Assembly (NCBI RefSeq): GCF_003228315.1
Contig: NZ_CP029693.1
Coordinates: forward strand, 5,738,501-5,802,500
Direction: 5' to 3'
Source: Pseudomonas putida
GTDB taxonomy: Bacteria > Pseudomonadota > Gammaproteobacteria > Pseudomonadales > Pseudomonadaceae
Length of the DNA: 64,000 nt
Under the pieces are notes generated by a model. That model saw nothing but the letters and a program-made list of their open reading frames with translations, was not told the origin of the DNA and searched no databases. A program made the translations under genes and the position numbers. Positions 35,364 through 44,316 of the stretch are shown here, one piece after another. Numbering within the stretch: position 1 is the stretch's first letter; each line of letters starts with the position of its first letter.

Positions 35364-35387
35364 TTTGCGCGTGATTTGTACCTGCAT

Positions 35388-35424
35388 AAAAAGGGCCCGC
35401 CAGTCAGACTGCGCGGGCCTTTTG
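35388..35424 (-). terminator. Intrinsic terminator of the alaX-oxygenase-lysE unit
   Basis: GGCCCGC (35394-35400) pairs with GCGGGCC (35413-35419), flanked by AAAAA and TTTT, so it can work on both strands. It lies 15 bp past the lysE stop. Confidence 0.8.
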
Positions 35425-35438
35425 CATTCCGGCCTTTT

Positions 35439-36077
35439 TTACATCGACAGGATCAACCGTCCCGCAAACAAAATCAGGATCACGCCCATGGTTCGCTCGA
35501 ACCAATGCCCCATGCGCAAAAACAGCAAGCGCACCCGGCTGCTCGAAAAAAACAGCGCCACGATTACAAACCACAAGGCGTTCACGCCGCACATCCATAC
35601 CCCGTATAGCGCCTGAATCGTCAGCGGTGTCGTGGTGCTGATGATGGTGGTGAAGATCGCCAGGAAAAACAACGTGGCCTTGGGATTGGTGGCATTGGTG
35701 AGAAAGCCGGTGGTGAATGCCTTGAACAGGGTTTGCTCGACCACTGGGCTGTCCGCTTCTTTTTCACCGTCGAGCACGGATTTGGGACGGCTGCGCAACA
35801 GGCTGACACCCAGGTACAGAATGTAGGCACCACCAATCACTTTGGCTGCGGTCAGCAACCATGGAGTGGTGTGCATCAGCGCGCCGACGCCCAGCAAGGT
35901 GTACAGCACATGCACGGAAATGCCGGCGCCGATACCCAGTGCCGTGCAGATACCTATCCAGCGACCAAAACGCACGCTCTGGCGGATGGTTACGGCGAAG
36001 TCCGGTCCGGGAGCGACTACGGCCAGAAAGTGGATGGTCGCCAGCGCCAGGAACTCGCCCAGATAATTGGAAAGCAT
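35439..36077 (-). CDS. LysE/RhtB-family amino-acid exporter
   Basis: 212-aa inner-membrane protein with about six hydrophobic segments. Family signature near the N-terminus FLAVVAPGPDFAVTIRQSVRFG (PGPD/P motif) and TNPKATLFFLAIF in the middle. ATG 36077 lies one base after the oxygenase stop, with GGAG inside the oxygenase C-terminus, so it is translationally coupled to the oxygenase gene. LysE members export amino acids and derivatives; here the oxygenase product is the obvious candidate. Confidence 0.92.
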   Translation of the reverse strand: MLSNYLGEFLALATIHFLAVVAPGPDFAVTIRQSVRFGRWIGICTALGIGAGISVHVLYTLLGVGALMHTTPWLLTAAKVIGGAYILYLGVSLLRSRPKSVLDGEKEADSPVVEQTLFKAFTTGFLTNATNPKATLFFLAIFTTIISTTTPLTIQALYGVWMCGVNALWFVIVALFFSSSRVRLLFLRMGHWFERTMGVILILFAGRLILSM

Positions 36078-36078
36078 T

Positions 36079-36849
36079 TCAACTCCAGAAGGTCAGGGGG
36101 GAAGCGGTACCGCGATAGCCGACGAAAAAAGAGAGACTCAAGCGCGGATCGTTCAGGCCCGGTGTCACCGCGTGCATGCGCCGTGAGTTGAACATGATGA
36201 AATCCCCCGGCTCGGGGCGAACTTCCAGAGTCGGCGTTCCCAGCAGGACGGGGTCGATGCCGTAACTGTTCCCGCGCATTTCGTCAAACCGTTCCGGCGA
36301 AATGTCGTGGTCCCACATCTGCAGGGCGCCGCCTTTGGTGGGCATGTTCAGATAGACATTGCAGGCGAACTGCGCCGAAAGGCTCCTGGCCTGAAAGCTG
36401 TCCGGCGCGTCCTTGGCGAAAATGTCGTGATGGGCGAGAAAACACACGTCGGGTTTCACCACCCGGGAAAGCCCGACATACATCTTGCGTCCGTAGAGGG
36501 TTTCCAGGTGAGCACCTGCTGGCCAGGACTCATCGAGCATGCAGCGCAGGGTGTCGACCGGGGAGGCGTAGGGCGCGCAGCGGTTGCGCAGTTCGGCGAT
36601 GTTGCGAGTGGCGCGTCGGAAATAGTCCTCGATCAGCAGCGGCTGGTTTTCCGCTTCGTAGAACGCCATGCCGATGCGACCGATGCTCGGCGCGTTGATA
36701 TAGCCTTCAAAGCCGGGTTCGAGGATCTTGTCGCCGATCCTCAAAGCCAAAGGCGGGGGTAACCAGCCCTTGATACGGATGGCGAGAACTTCTTCATTGG
36801 CCAGCTTTTTTATGCACGTCTGATCGAGACATTCGACGTCCAGCATCAT
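36079..36849 (-). CDS. 2-oxoglutarate/Fe(II) oxygenase, BesD-like amino-acid hydroxylase candidate
   Basis: 256-aa non-haem iron oxygenase. Fe ligands H140-x-D142 (FLAHHDIF) and H226 (NSRRMHAV), 2-oxoglutarate-binding R236 (DPRLSLSFF). The C-terminal half (CNVYLNMP...GGALQMWD...VRPEPGDFIMFN...FFVGYRG) resembles the BesD family of free-amino-acid radical halogenases and hydroxylases. Halogenases replace the Asp by Gly/Ala; the Asp is present here, so hydroxylation is predicted. Downstream of alaX (92-bp gap with a hairpin) and coupled to lysE. The substrate is probably a free amino acid such as lysine or similar; this is inference. Family assignment is from memory. Confidence 0.75.
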   Translation of the reverse strand: MMLDVECLDQTCIKKLANEEVLAIRIKGWLPPPLALRIGDKILEPGFEGYINAPSIGRIGMAFYEAENQPLLIEDYFRRATRNIAELRNRCAPYASPVDTLRCMLDESWPAGAHLETLYGRKMYVGLSRVVKPDVCFLAHHDIFAKDAPDSFQARSLSAQFACNVYLNMPTKGGALQMWDHDISPERFDEMRGNSYGIDPVLLGTPTLEVRPEPGDFIMFNSRRMHAVTPGLNDPRLSLSFFVGYRGTASPLTFWS

Positions 36850-36880
36850 GTCCTGGGTCCATCCGGCAAAGTGTCAACGA

Positions 36881-36898
36881 AGCCTGCGAACGCAGGCT
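36881..36898. other. Intercistronic hairpin between alaX and the oxygenase gene
   Basis: AGCCTGCG-AA-CGCAGGCT, a perfect 8-bp stem with no T run. It may set relative mRNA stability rather than terminate. Confidence 0.45.
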
Positions 36899-36941
36899 CT
36901 CCATCCTCGGGCGATGCTGGCAAACGGCACCGTCCCGGAAT

Positions 36942-37568
36942 TCAGTCCACGTGATAGTGAACGGACAGGATCCCTTTTTTGTGCGAAAGGGATTCAATCG
37001 TGACCGTACCCAAATCCTTCAGGCTACGTACGTGGGTGCCACCGCAACCGTAGGCGGGCAGCTCACCAAAACCGATTTCCCGGCTACCTTCGCGTGACGA
37101 GGTCAGGCGCGGCAGGTCATGGGCTATCCAGTGTTCCAGGCCGTGCTGCAGCGTCTGTGCATCAACGTCCTGTGCACAGTCCGCCGGTTTGAACTGCACT
37201 CTTGCTTCGCCCGGCCAGTGATGTGCCTTGATCGGCATCCAGCCCATGGCCTGGACGAAGTGACCGATCAGGTGGCCGGCCGAGTGCATGCGGGTATTGA
37301 ACTGGCGACGTTGCTCGTCGATACGGATTTGCGTCATGCCGATGTTCACCGGGCGATCGACGAAATGGATGATCCGCTCGGGATCCTGCATCACGCGCAG
37401 AACCCGGCTTTCGCCAATCCAGCCGGTGTCGCAAGGTTGTCCGCCGCCCTGGGGGTGGAACAGTGTGGCGCGCAGTACCACGGCAAACTCCTGCTCGTGG
37501 GGCGTGCATTCCAGGATTTCCACGCTGGCCTTGAGGTCATCGCTGTGGAAAAAGAGGCGAAGCGTCAT
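36942..37568 (-). CDS. AlaX-type free-standing aminoacyl-tRNA deacylase
   Basis: 208-aa homologue of the AlaRS editing domain. Zinc-binding HSAGHLIGH (HxxxH) and CGGTH motifs, preceded by LFHPQGGGQPCDTG. AlaX proteins hydrolyse mischarged tRNAs, classically Ser- or Gly-tRNA(Ala). Upstream of an amino-acid-hydroxylase-like oxygenase and an exporter on the same strand, it may clear tRNA charged with the modified amino acid. ATG 37568; weak Shine-Dalgarno. Divergent from a LysR gene 91 bp away. Confidence 0.9.
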   Translation of the reverse strand: MTLRLFFHSDDLKASVEILECTPHEQEFAVVLRATLFHPQGGGQPCDTGWIGESRVLRVMQDPERIIHFVDRPVNIGMTQIRIDEQRRQFNTRMHSAGHLIGHFVQAMGWMPIKAHHWPGEARVQFKPADCAQDVDAQTLQHGLEHWIAHDLPRLTSSREGSREIGFGELPAYGCGGTHVRSLKDLGTVTIESLSHKKGILSVHYHVD

Positions 37569-37659
37569 ATACCAGGCTCACATAAATGTTTCTGATTTTT
37601 ATTATATGGAGCGTGCTGATGCGTGATAATCCGATCAAACATCAAAGGACTGTTGCGTC

Positions 37660-38658
37660 GTGAGCATAAATCTTCCGCTGCCCCTGCTGGGTGAGATGGC
37701 GATTTTCGTCAAGGTTGTCGAGACCGGCAGTTTCTCCGAAGCAGCTCGCCAATTGGGCTCTTCGCCCTCGGCGGTCAGTCGCAGCATTTCGCGACTGGAG
37801 AAAGCCCTCGCCATGCGCTTGTTGCAACGCACTACACGCAAGTTGCGCTTGAGCGACGGTGGCGAGGAAGTGTTCAAGCGCTGTCAGGACATGGTCAGTG
37901 CGGCCCGGTCGGTGATGGAAATCAGTGGCCAGTTCACCGATGAGCCCGAAGGCGTGGTGCGCATCAGCGTGCCGAAAGCGGTTGGCCGAATTGTCATTCA
38001 TCCGCACATGCCGGAGTTTTTGCGCCGCTACCCCAAGGTGGATGTGGAGATGCTGCTCGAGGATCGTCAGGTGGACTTGATCGACGATCATGTCGACCTG
38101 GCGATTCGTATCACCGATCGGCCACCGGCCGGGCTGGTGGGACGGCAATTGCTGAGCATCGATCATTTGCTCTGCGCGACACCACAGTATCTGGCCGAGC
38201 ACGGAACGCCGACGCATCCCCATGATCTGCTCAACCACAGTTGCATCTACCTGGGTGAAACACCAAGCGATGCGCGCTGGAAGTTCAAGAAGGGCAGCAA
38301 AACCGTGACGGTCGGTGTGCGCGGGCGCTATGCCGCCAATCACACGGGTGTACGTTTCGGCGCCGTGTTGCAGCACCTGGGTATTGGCAGCCTGCCGTAT
38401 TTCACGGCGCGTCGCGCTCTGGAGAAGGGGCTGATGGTGCAAGTGCTGCCGGACTGGACCTTTCTGGCGTCGTACCACGGAGGCGCCTGGTTGCTGCATT
38501 CGCCAACCCGTTACCTGCCGCCCAAGATACGGGTATTGATCGATTACCTGGTGGAGTGTCTGGAGAAGGAGCCGACGTTGCACCAACCGGGCAAGTCGGG
38601 GCCTACGAATATTGCGGTTTCGGAGTATGAGCTGCCCGAGAGTGACGGATTGTTTTAA
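37660..38658 (+). CDS. LysR-family regulator divergent from alaX
   Basis: 332-aa LTTR: N-terminal winged helix (VKVVETGSFSEAARQLGSSPSAVSRSISRLEKAL), effector domain of the CrgA-like/AaeR-like subgroup (GVVRISVPKAVGR, FLRRYPKVDVEMLLEDRQVDLID). GTG 37660 with AAGGAC upstream. It shares a 91-bp divergent control region with alaX-oxygenase-lysE, the usual arrangement for an LTTR controlling its neighbour. The C-terminal 30 residues extend past the usual end. Confidence 0.9.
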   Translation: MSINLPLPLLGEMAIFVKVVETGSFSEAARQLGSSPSAVSRSISRLEKALAMRLLQRTTRKLRLSDGGEEVFKRCQDMVSAARSVMEISGQFTDEPEGVVRISVPKAVGRIVIHPHMPEFLRRYPKVDVEMLLEDRQVDLIDDHVDLAIRITDRPPAGLVGRQLLSIDHLLCATPQYLAEHGTPTHPHDLLNHSCIYLGETPSDARWKFKKGSKTVTVGVRGRYAANHTGVRFGAVLQHLGIGSLPYFTARRALEKGLMVQVLPDWTFLASYHGGAWLLHSPTRYLPPKIRVLIDYLVECLEKEPTLHQPGKSGPTNIAVSEYELPESDGLF

Positions 38659-38673
38659 TCGACCCGGTAAATG

Positions 38674-38707
38674 AAAAGGCCCGCCTGGATAACCATCCGG
38701 GCCTTTT
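38674..38707. terminator. Bidirectional terminator
   Basis: AAAAGGCCCG ... CGGGCCTTTT around a 14-nt loop, between the convergent LysR and PA2817-like genes; A/T tracts on both sides serve both directions. Confidence 0.85.
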
Positions 38708-38724
38708 GCGTATCTGACCGTGGA

Positions 38725-39132
38725 TCAGTGCTTGCTGTCCTCATTCGACAACGCCAGCAGCTGCTTTTCCTGATTCCAGTCAAACGGTTCGTCGTTCTGT
38801 TCGGCTTCAAAGCGACGTTCTTCCAGCGCCTGGTACAAGTCGATTTCATCATCGGGCATGTAGTGCAGGCAGTCACCGGCGAAGTACCACAGCAGGTCAC
38901 GCGGGACCAGATGGGCGATTTGCGGGTAGCGGGTGATGACCTGGCACAGGATGTCCTGGCCCAGGTATTGGCTTTCGATCGGGTCGACCGGCAGCAGTGC
39001 ACGCAGTTCGTCGAAGCGCTCCAGGAACAAGGCATGGCTTTCTTCGGGCACCTGGTCGGCCTCACCCACGGCGACCAGGATGCTGCGCAGGTGGTCGAGC
39101 AAAACGAGATGATCGGCAACGATGTTGGACAC
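38725..39132 (-). CDS. PA2817-family conserved protein of unknown function
   Basis: 135-aa acidic, helical, soluble protein that I associate with the conserved Pseudomonas PA2817 group; no enzymatic motif visible. GTG 39132 has GAGGA eight bases upstream and gives MSNIVADHLVLLDHLRSIL; the TTG start seven codons earlier is unlikely. Lies 83 bp downstream of fadE on the same strand, as in P. aeruginosa, so may share its transcript. Confidence 0.75.
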   Translation of the reverse strand: MSNIVADHLVLLDHLRSILVAVGEADQVPEESHALFLERFDELRALLPVDPIESQYLGQDILCQVITRYPQIAHLVPRDLLWYFAGDCLHYMPDDEIDLYQALEERRFEAEQNDEPFDWNQEKQLLALSNEDSKH

Positions 39133-39215
39133 GAGATAAGTCCTCAAGAGCAAAACGGGCGCGGGAGTATAAAGCCCCCGCGCCCATTTTTATATGCCAG
39201 GCCTGGCCGGCTGGA

Positions 39216-41663
39216 TCAGCGGACCTTGCCTGCGGCCAGTGCGATTTCCTCTTTGTCGAAATCATCCACATCGATCACCTTGCGCCGCGCAGTCTCGGCC
39301 TCACGCAAGGTTTGCGCTTCTGCAGCTTGCAGCACGCCGGCCTCCAGCGCCGCATCGATGACATGTTCACCGGCGACCGGTTTGACCTGGCCGCTTTTGA
39401 GCGCCAGGTGAAGCTTTTTCTGCAACGGTTGCGCAGCACTCAAGCGGTCGCAGGTGTGTTGCAGGATACCCACCGGATCGTCGTTCGATTGCGGACGGTA
39501 GCAACCCTGCAGCAGCTCTTCGAGGGCGGGATCGCCCTTGGCCCGACCGATCACCCCGGCGACGGCGGCCCCGAGCTTGTCCGACGGTCCTTTGTGGCGA
39601 CGGCCAAACGGGAACATGATCACCCGCAGCAGGCACGCCATGACCTTGTTCGGGAAATTGTTCAGCAGTTCATCCATGGCGCGTTCGGCCTGGCCGAGGC
39701 TTTCCTCCATGGCCCAGATAAACAGCGGCTCCATGTGCTGTGGCGCGTCGAGGTCGTTGTAGCGCTTGAGGGCGGCGCTGGCCAGGTACAGGTTGCTCAG
39801 CACATCCCCCAGCCGTGCCGACAGGCGTTCGCGACGTTTCAGTTCACCGCCGAGCAACATCATGCTCAGGTCGGCCAGCAATGCGAACGCCGCGGCCTGT
39901 CGATTGAGGGCGCGGAAATAACCCTGGCTGAGCCTGTCACCCGGCAGGTGTTCCAGATGACCAAAGCCGAGATTCAGCACCAGCGTGCTGGCCGCGTTAC
40001 CCACGGCAAACCCGATGTGCTTGAGCAGAAGGCCATCGAACTCGGTCAGTGCCTGATCCTTGTCCTCGCGACCCGCCAGGGCCATTTCCTTGAGCACGAA
40101 AGGATGGCAGCGAATGGCGCCCTGGCCGAAGATCATCAGGTTGCGCGAGAGAATGTTCGCGCCTTCCACGGTGATGCAGATGGGTGCGCCTTGCCACATG
40201 CGCCCGAGATAGTTTTTCGGCCCCAAGATGATTCCCTTGCCACCGTGCACATCCATCGCGTGGCTGATGCATTCGCGACCGCGTTCGGTGAGTTGATACT
40301 TGAGAATCGCCGACAGCACCGACGGTTTCTCTCCAAGGTCCACCGCGTTGGCCGTCAGCATCCGCGCGGCGTCCATCATCCAGGCGTTGCCGCCGATGCG
40401 GGCCATGGCTTCCTGAATGCCTTCGAACGCCGCAATCGGCACATTGAACTGCTCGCGGATCTGCGCGTACTGACCGGTGACCAGGCTGGTGAACTTGGCC
40501 ATGCCGGTGCCCACCGCCGGCAGGGAAATCGAACGCCCGACCGACAGGCAGTTCATCAGCATCATCCAGCCCTTGCCGAGCATTTCCTGGCCGCCGATCA
40601 GAAATTCCAGCGGGACGAACACGTCCTTGCCGGAGTTCGGACCGTTCATGAACGCCGCGCCCAATGGCAGGTGACGGCGACCGATGTTCACGCCCGCGGT
40701 GTCGGTTGGCACCAATGCCAGGCTGATACCCAGGTCCTCCTTGTCGCCCAGCAGATGATCCGGGTCATAAGCCTTGAATGCCAGGCCGAGCAGGGTGGCC
40801 ACCGGGCCGAGGGTGATATAGCGCTTTTCCCAGTTCAGACGCAGGCCGAGGGTTTCCCGACCTTCCCATTCACCCTTGCAGATAATGCCGGTGTCGGGCA
40901 TGCCGCCGGCGTCGGAGCCGGCCAGCGGCCCGGTCAGCGCGAAGCAGGGAATATCCTCGCCCCGTGCCAGGCGCGGCAGGTAGTGGTTGCGTTGTTCGTC
41001 GGTGCCGTAATGCAGCAGCAGTTCGGCCGGGCCGAGGGAGTTGGGGACCATCACGGTGGAGGCGAGATCGCCGCTGTGGCTCGCCAGTTTCATCGCCACT
41101 TGCGAGTGGGCGTAGGCCGAAAAGCCCTTGCCGCCATATTCCTTGGGAATGATCAGGGCAAAAAAGCCGTTGTCCTTGATGAACGTCCAGGCCTGCTCCG
41201 GCAGGTCCAGGGTTTGCCCCAGCTGCCAGTCGCTGACCATGGCGCAGAGTTCTTCGGTCGGACCATCGATAAAGGCGCGTTCCTCTTCGTTCAGTTGTGC
41301 CTTTGGATAGGCCAGCAGTTTGTTCCAGTCCGGACGTCCGCTGAACAGTTCGCCGTCCCACCACACGGTGCCGGCTTCGATGGCGTCGCGTTCGGTCTGC
41401 GACATGGGGGGCAGGGTTTTCTGGAACCAGTTGAACATCGGCGCGCTGAAGAATTTGCGCCGCAGGTCAGGCAATAGCAAAGGCGCTGCCACTACCGCGA
41501 GCAGAACCCAGAAAATCACCAGCAACCAGCCCGGCGCGCGACTGAGGGCGCCCATGGCCAGCAGGTAGATGGCGACCATGCCCAGAGCGGGCAGCGGGGA
41601 GATACGACGGTGGGCTAAATAAGCTATCCCGACAACCAGAACCACTATCCACAACAGCAGCAT
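39216..41663 (-). CDS. fadE: Acyl-CoA dehydrogenase FadE
   Basis: 815-aa FadE-type flavoprotein for the first beta-oxidation step. Two N-terminal membrane segments (MLLLWIVVLVVGIAYLA; SRAPGWLLVIFWVLLAVVAAPLLL) followed by acyl-CoA dehydrogenase N, middle (FALTGPLAGSDAGGMPDTG) and C-terminal domains (MDVHGGKGIILGPKNYLGRMW), plus the FadE-specific extra C-terminal domain (about 300 aa). ATG 41663 with GGAGG upstream; a nine-residue longer start lacks this. Confidence 0.95.
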   Translation of the reverse strand: MLLLWIVVLVVGIAYLAHRRISPLPALGMVAIYLLAMGALSRAPGWLLVIFWVLLAVVAAPLLLPDLRRKFFSAPMFNWFQKTLPPMSQTERDAIEAGTVWWDGELFSGRPDWNKLLAYPKAQLNEEERAFIDGPTEELCAMVSDWQLGQTLDLPEQAWTFIKDNGFFALIIPKEYGGKGFSAYAHSQVAMKLASHSGDLASTVMVPNSLGPAELLLHYGTDEQRNHYLPRLARGEDIPCFALTGPLAGSDAGGMPDTGIICKGEWEGRETLGLRLNWEKRYITLGPVATLLGLAFKAYDPDHLLGDKEDLGISLALVPTDTAGVNIGRRHLPLGAAFMNGPNSGKDVFVPLEFLIGGQEMLGKGWMMLMNCLSVGRSISLPAVGTGMAKFTSLVTGQYAQIREQFNVPIAAFEGIQEAMARIGGNAWMMDAARMLTANAVDLGEKPSVLSAILKYQLTERGRECISHAMDVHGGKGIILGPKNYLGRMWQGAPICITVEGANILSRNLMIFGQGAIRCHPFVLKEMALAGREDKDQALTEFDGLLLKHIGFAVGNAASTLVLNLGFGHLEHLPGDRLSQGYFRALNRQAAAFALLADLSMMLLGGELKRRERLSARLGDVLSNLYLASAALKRYNDLDAPQHMEPLFIWAMEESLGQAERAMDELLNNFPNKVMACLLRVIMFPFGRRHKGPSDKLGAAVAGVIGRAKGDPALEELLQGCYRPQSNDDPVGILQHTCDRLSAAQPLQKKLHLALKSGQVKPVAGEHVIDAALEAGVLQAAEAQTLREAETARRKVIDVDDFDKEEIALAAGKVR

Positions 41664-41911
41664 ATTTAATCCTCCGTGAAACCAGGGCAAACCAACCCCC
41701 AGAGCTTAGACGGCATCCACAAAACGGGGTGGTTGGCGGCAGGCGCCTGAAAAGGTGGCAAACCCGTGGTGATTGTGTAGGCCCGAGTGGCGTCGGACCG
41801 TGAAGAATCGTTCATTGAGCGGGCGCCAAAGCGTCCATATTTGGCCGAAACGTCGTTATCTCTGTGCTGAACCTCTCGCTAGACTCGAGGCTAGCCAAGG
41901 AGATTGCCCGC
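41664..41911. other. 248-bp divergent region between fadE and the transglutaminase-like gene
   Basis: Plus side has TAGACT at 41879-41884 (probable -10) and AAGGAG at 41897-41902. No PsrA- or FadR-like palindrome that I could recognise by eye; no ORF. Confidence 0.4.
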
Positions 41912-42583
41912 ATGCATGAGTACCTGCTTGAGTACCTGAGTCCCGGCCGCTTCATCGATAGTGACCACCCGGCGGTGGTGGAGTTCGCCGAAAAACATCG
42001 GGGTGCCAGTCGCGATCCCATCGAGCAGGCCGTCAGCCTCTATTACGCCGTGCGCGAGGCAGTGCGCTACAACCCTTACACCTTCAGTCTCGATCCAAAG
42101 ACGTTGCACGGCAGTTACGCACTGGCCACCGGTGAGAGTTATTGCGTGCCCAAGGCCACGTTGCTGGCTGGTGCCGCACGGCACTGCGGGATACCCGCGC
42201 GGATTGGCCTGGCGGACGTGCGCAATCATTTGTCGACGCCGCGATTGCTCGAGTTGCTCAAGAGCGATGTGTTCGCCATGCATGGTTACACCGAACTGTA
42301 CTTGAACGGTCGTTGGGTCAAGGCCACACCAGCGTTCAATCAGGGTTTGTGTGAGCTGTTCAACGTCGCGCCGCTGGAATTCGACGGCATAAATGACAGC
42401 GTTTTTCACCCATTCAATCGCGACGGCGAAAAACTGATGGAGTACCTGGTCGATCACGGCCAGTTCACCGATGTTCCCGAAGCGTTCTTTTTCGAACACT
42501 TGCGCAAGTGCTACCCGCACTTGTTCGGCGCGCAACTGCAACCGCTGCTCGGGGACATGCAGAGCGATTTGAGTCGCGCCTGA
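41912..42583 (+). CDS. Transglutaminase-like cysteine protein
   Basis: 223-aa protein with the transglutaminase/protease core: catalytic Cys in GESYCVPKATLLAGAARHCGIPAR, His in MHGYTELYLNGRWVKATPAFN and a downstream acidic partner. No signal peptide, so cytoplasmic. Start MHEYLLEYL at 41912 with AAGGAG nine bases upstream; the longer frame is rejected. Followed 43 bp later by a GST gene in the same direction. Physiological substrate unknown; members include peptidases and amidases. Confidence 0.88.
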   Translation: MHEYLLEYLSPGRFIDSDHPAVVEFAEKHRGASRDPIEQAVSLYYAVREAVRYNPYTFSLDPKTLHGSYALATGESYCVPKATLLAGAARHCGIPARIGLADVRNHLSTPRLLELLKSDVFAMHGYTELYLNGRWVKATPAFNQGLCELFNVAPLEFDGINDSVFHPFNRDGEKLMEYLVDHGQFTDVPEAFFFEHLRKCYPHLFGAQLQPLLGDMQSDLSRA

Positions 42584-42626
42584 TCCGGCGTATGCTGCCC
42601 GCGCATTCATCAATCGTGAGGCGGTC

Positions 42627-43250
42627 ATGCTGAAGATCTGGGGTCGGAAAAATTCGTCGAATGTCAGGAAACCATTGTGGGCCGCCGAGGAGCTTGGCCT
42701 GGCCTACGAGGCCATCGATGCGGGCGGTGCCTTTGGTATTGTCGATACGCCCGAGTATCGCGCCATGAACCCCAATGGCCGTGTTCCGGTGATCGAGGAC
42801 GACGGTTTCGTGTTGTGGGAATCCAACGCCATCGTCCGCTACCTGATGGCCAAACACGCGGCCGGGACGGCGTGGTTCTCCTCGGATCTGCAAGCACGGG
42901 CTACCGCTGACAAGTGGATGGACTGGACCACGTCCAGTTTCGCCGGCCCTTTCCGCACCGTGTTCTGGGGCGTGCTGCGTACCCCGGCGGAGCAGCAGGA
43001 CTGGCCGGCCATCAAGGCCGCGATCAAGGAGTGCGATGCGTTGCTGGCAATGGCCGATCAGGCGCTGGCGAGTAAGCCTTATTTGTCGGGCGATGAGATC
43101 GGCATGGGCGACATTCCCCTCGGCAGTTTTATTTATGCCTGGTTCGAAATGCCGATCGAGCGTGCGCCACTGCCTTATCTGCAGGCCTGGTACGAGCGCC
43201 TGAGGGAGCGTCCGGCGTATCGCAAGGCCGTCATGACCGCGTTGACTTAA
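42627..43250 (+). CDS. Glutathione S-transferase
   Basis: 207-aa two-domain GST: thioredoxin-like N-terminus with the active-site SSNVRK region, cis-Pro segment GRVPVIEDDG and glutathione-binding LWESNAIVRYL, then an all-helical C-terminal domain with GDIPLGSFIYAWF. Nearest types are the small-nucleophile or beta-like bacterial GSTs. Probably co-transcribed with the preceding transglutaminase-like gene. Confidence 0.93.
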   Translation: MLKIWGRKNSSNVRKPLWAAEELGLAYEAIDAGGAFGIVDTPEYRAMNPNGRVPVIEDDGFVLWESNAIVRYLMAKHAAGTAWFSSDLQARATADKWMDWTTSSFAGPFRTVFWGVLRTPAEQQDWPAIKAAIKECDALLAMADQALASKPYLSGDEIGMGDIPLGSFIYAWFEMPIERAPLPYLQAWYERLRERPAYRKAVMTALT

Positions 43251-43383
43251 TACTCACTATCGACACACTTGACTGTACTTGTGTGGCGGCGACAAGCACC
43301 ATTGTGCTATTGCGCTGCGGTTGCGTTGCTCGCCGTCCGCCCATATTCATTTCTTTCTTTCCTTCTTGGTGCGTAAATCCGAT

Positions 43384-44316
43384 ATGAGTTCCGCTCTGTC
43401 CATCCGGCAGCTAACCAAAACCTACGGCAACGGTTTCCAGGCCCTGAGTGGTATCGATCTGGACGTCGCCGAAGGTGACTTCTTCGCCTTGCTCGGCCCC
43501 AACGGTGCCGGCAAATCCACGACCATCGGCATCCTCTCGACCCTGGTGAACAAGACCAGCGGTACGGTGAATATCTTTGGCCATGACCTGGACAAGAACC
43601 CGGCCGCGCTCAAGCGTTCCATCGGCGTGGTGCCCCAGGAATTCAACTTCAACCAGTTTGAGAAGACCTTCGACATCGTCGTGACCCAGGCCGGTTACTA
43701 CGGCATCCCGGCGAAAGTCGCCAAGGAACGTGCCGAGCAATACCTGACCCAGCTGGGCCTGTGGGACAAGCGCGATGTGCCTTCGCGTTCGCTGTCCGGC
43801 GGCATGAAGCGCCGGCTGATGATCGCCCGCGCGCTGGTTCACGAACCGCGCCTGCTGATCCTCGATGAGCCGACGGCGGGGGTGGACATCGAACTGCGTC
43901 GCTCGATGTGGACCTTCCTCACCGAACTGAACAAACGTGGCATCACGATCATCCTCACCACCCATTACCTGGAAGAGGCTGAACAGCTGTGCCGCAACAT
44001 CGGCATCATCGACCACGGCACCATCGTTGAAAACACCAGCATGAAGCAGCTGCTCAGCCAATTGCATGTCGAGACTTTCCTGCTGGACCTGAAGAACGGC
44101 ATGGGCGCTGCGCCGCAACTGATCGGCTACCCTTCGCGTCTGCTAGATGGCCATACCCTGGAAGTCCAGGTGGATAAAAGCATGGGCATCACCGCGCTGT
44201 TTACCCAGTTGGCGCAGCAGAACATCGAAGTGCTGAGCCTGCGTAACAAAACCAATCGCCTCGAGGAGTTGTTCGTGTCCCTGGTGGAGAAAAATCTGTC
44301 GAAGGTGGCGGTATGA
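43384..44316 (+). CDS. ABC transporter ATP-binding protein (ABC-2 exporter, YadG-like)
   Basis: 310-aa ABC ATPase: Walker A GPNGAGKST, signature LSGGMKRR, Walker B LLILDEPT, H-loop TTHY. The extended C-terminal domain after residue 220 is typical of ABC-2 drug/polysaccharide exporters. Start MSSALSIRQL at 43384; the frame upstream is not conserved. Stop overlaps the permease start (ATGA). Similar to E. coli YadG. Substrate unknown. Confidence 0.94.
   Translation: MSSALSIRQLTKTYGNGFQALSGIDLDVAEGDFFALLGPNGAGKSTTIGILSTLVNKTSGTVNIFGHDLDKNPAALKRSIGVVPQEFNFNQFEKTFDIVVTQAGYYGIPAKVAKERAEQYLTQLGLWDKRDVPSRSLSGGMKRRLMIARALVHEPRLLILDEPTAGVDIELRRSMWTFLTELNKRGITIILTTHYLEEAEQLCRNIGIIDHGTIVENTSMKQLLSQLHVETFLLDLKNGMGAAPQLIGYPSRLLDGHTLEVQVDKSMGITALFTQLAQQNIEVLSLRNKTNRLEELFVSLVEKNLSKVAV

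Noticed and set aside
36079..36849. Calling the oxygenase a halogenase
   Set aside because: The iron-binding Asp (D142) is present; BesD-type halogenases have Gly or Ala there to make room for halide.
38997..41477. 826-codon plus-strand frame opposite fadE
   Set aside because: His/Gln/Arg-rich translation with no recognisable domain; fadE on the other strand is complete with all family motifs.
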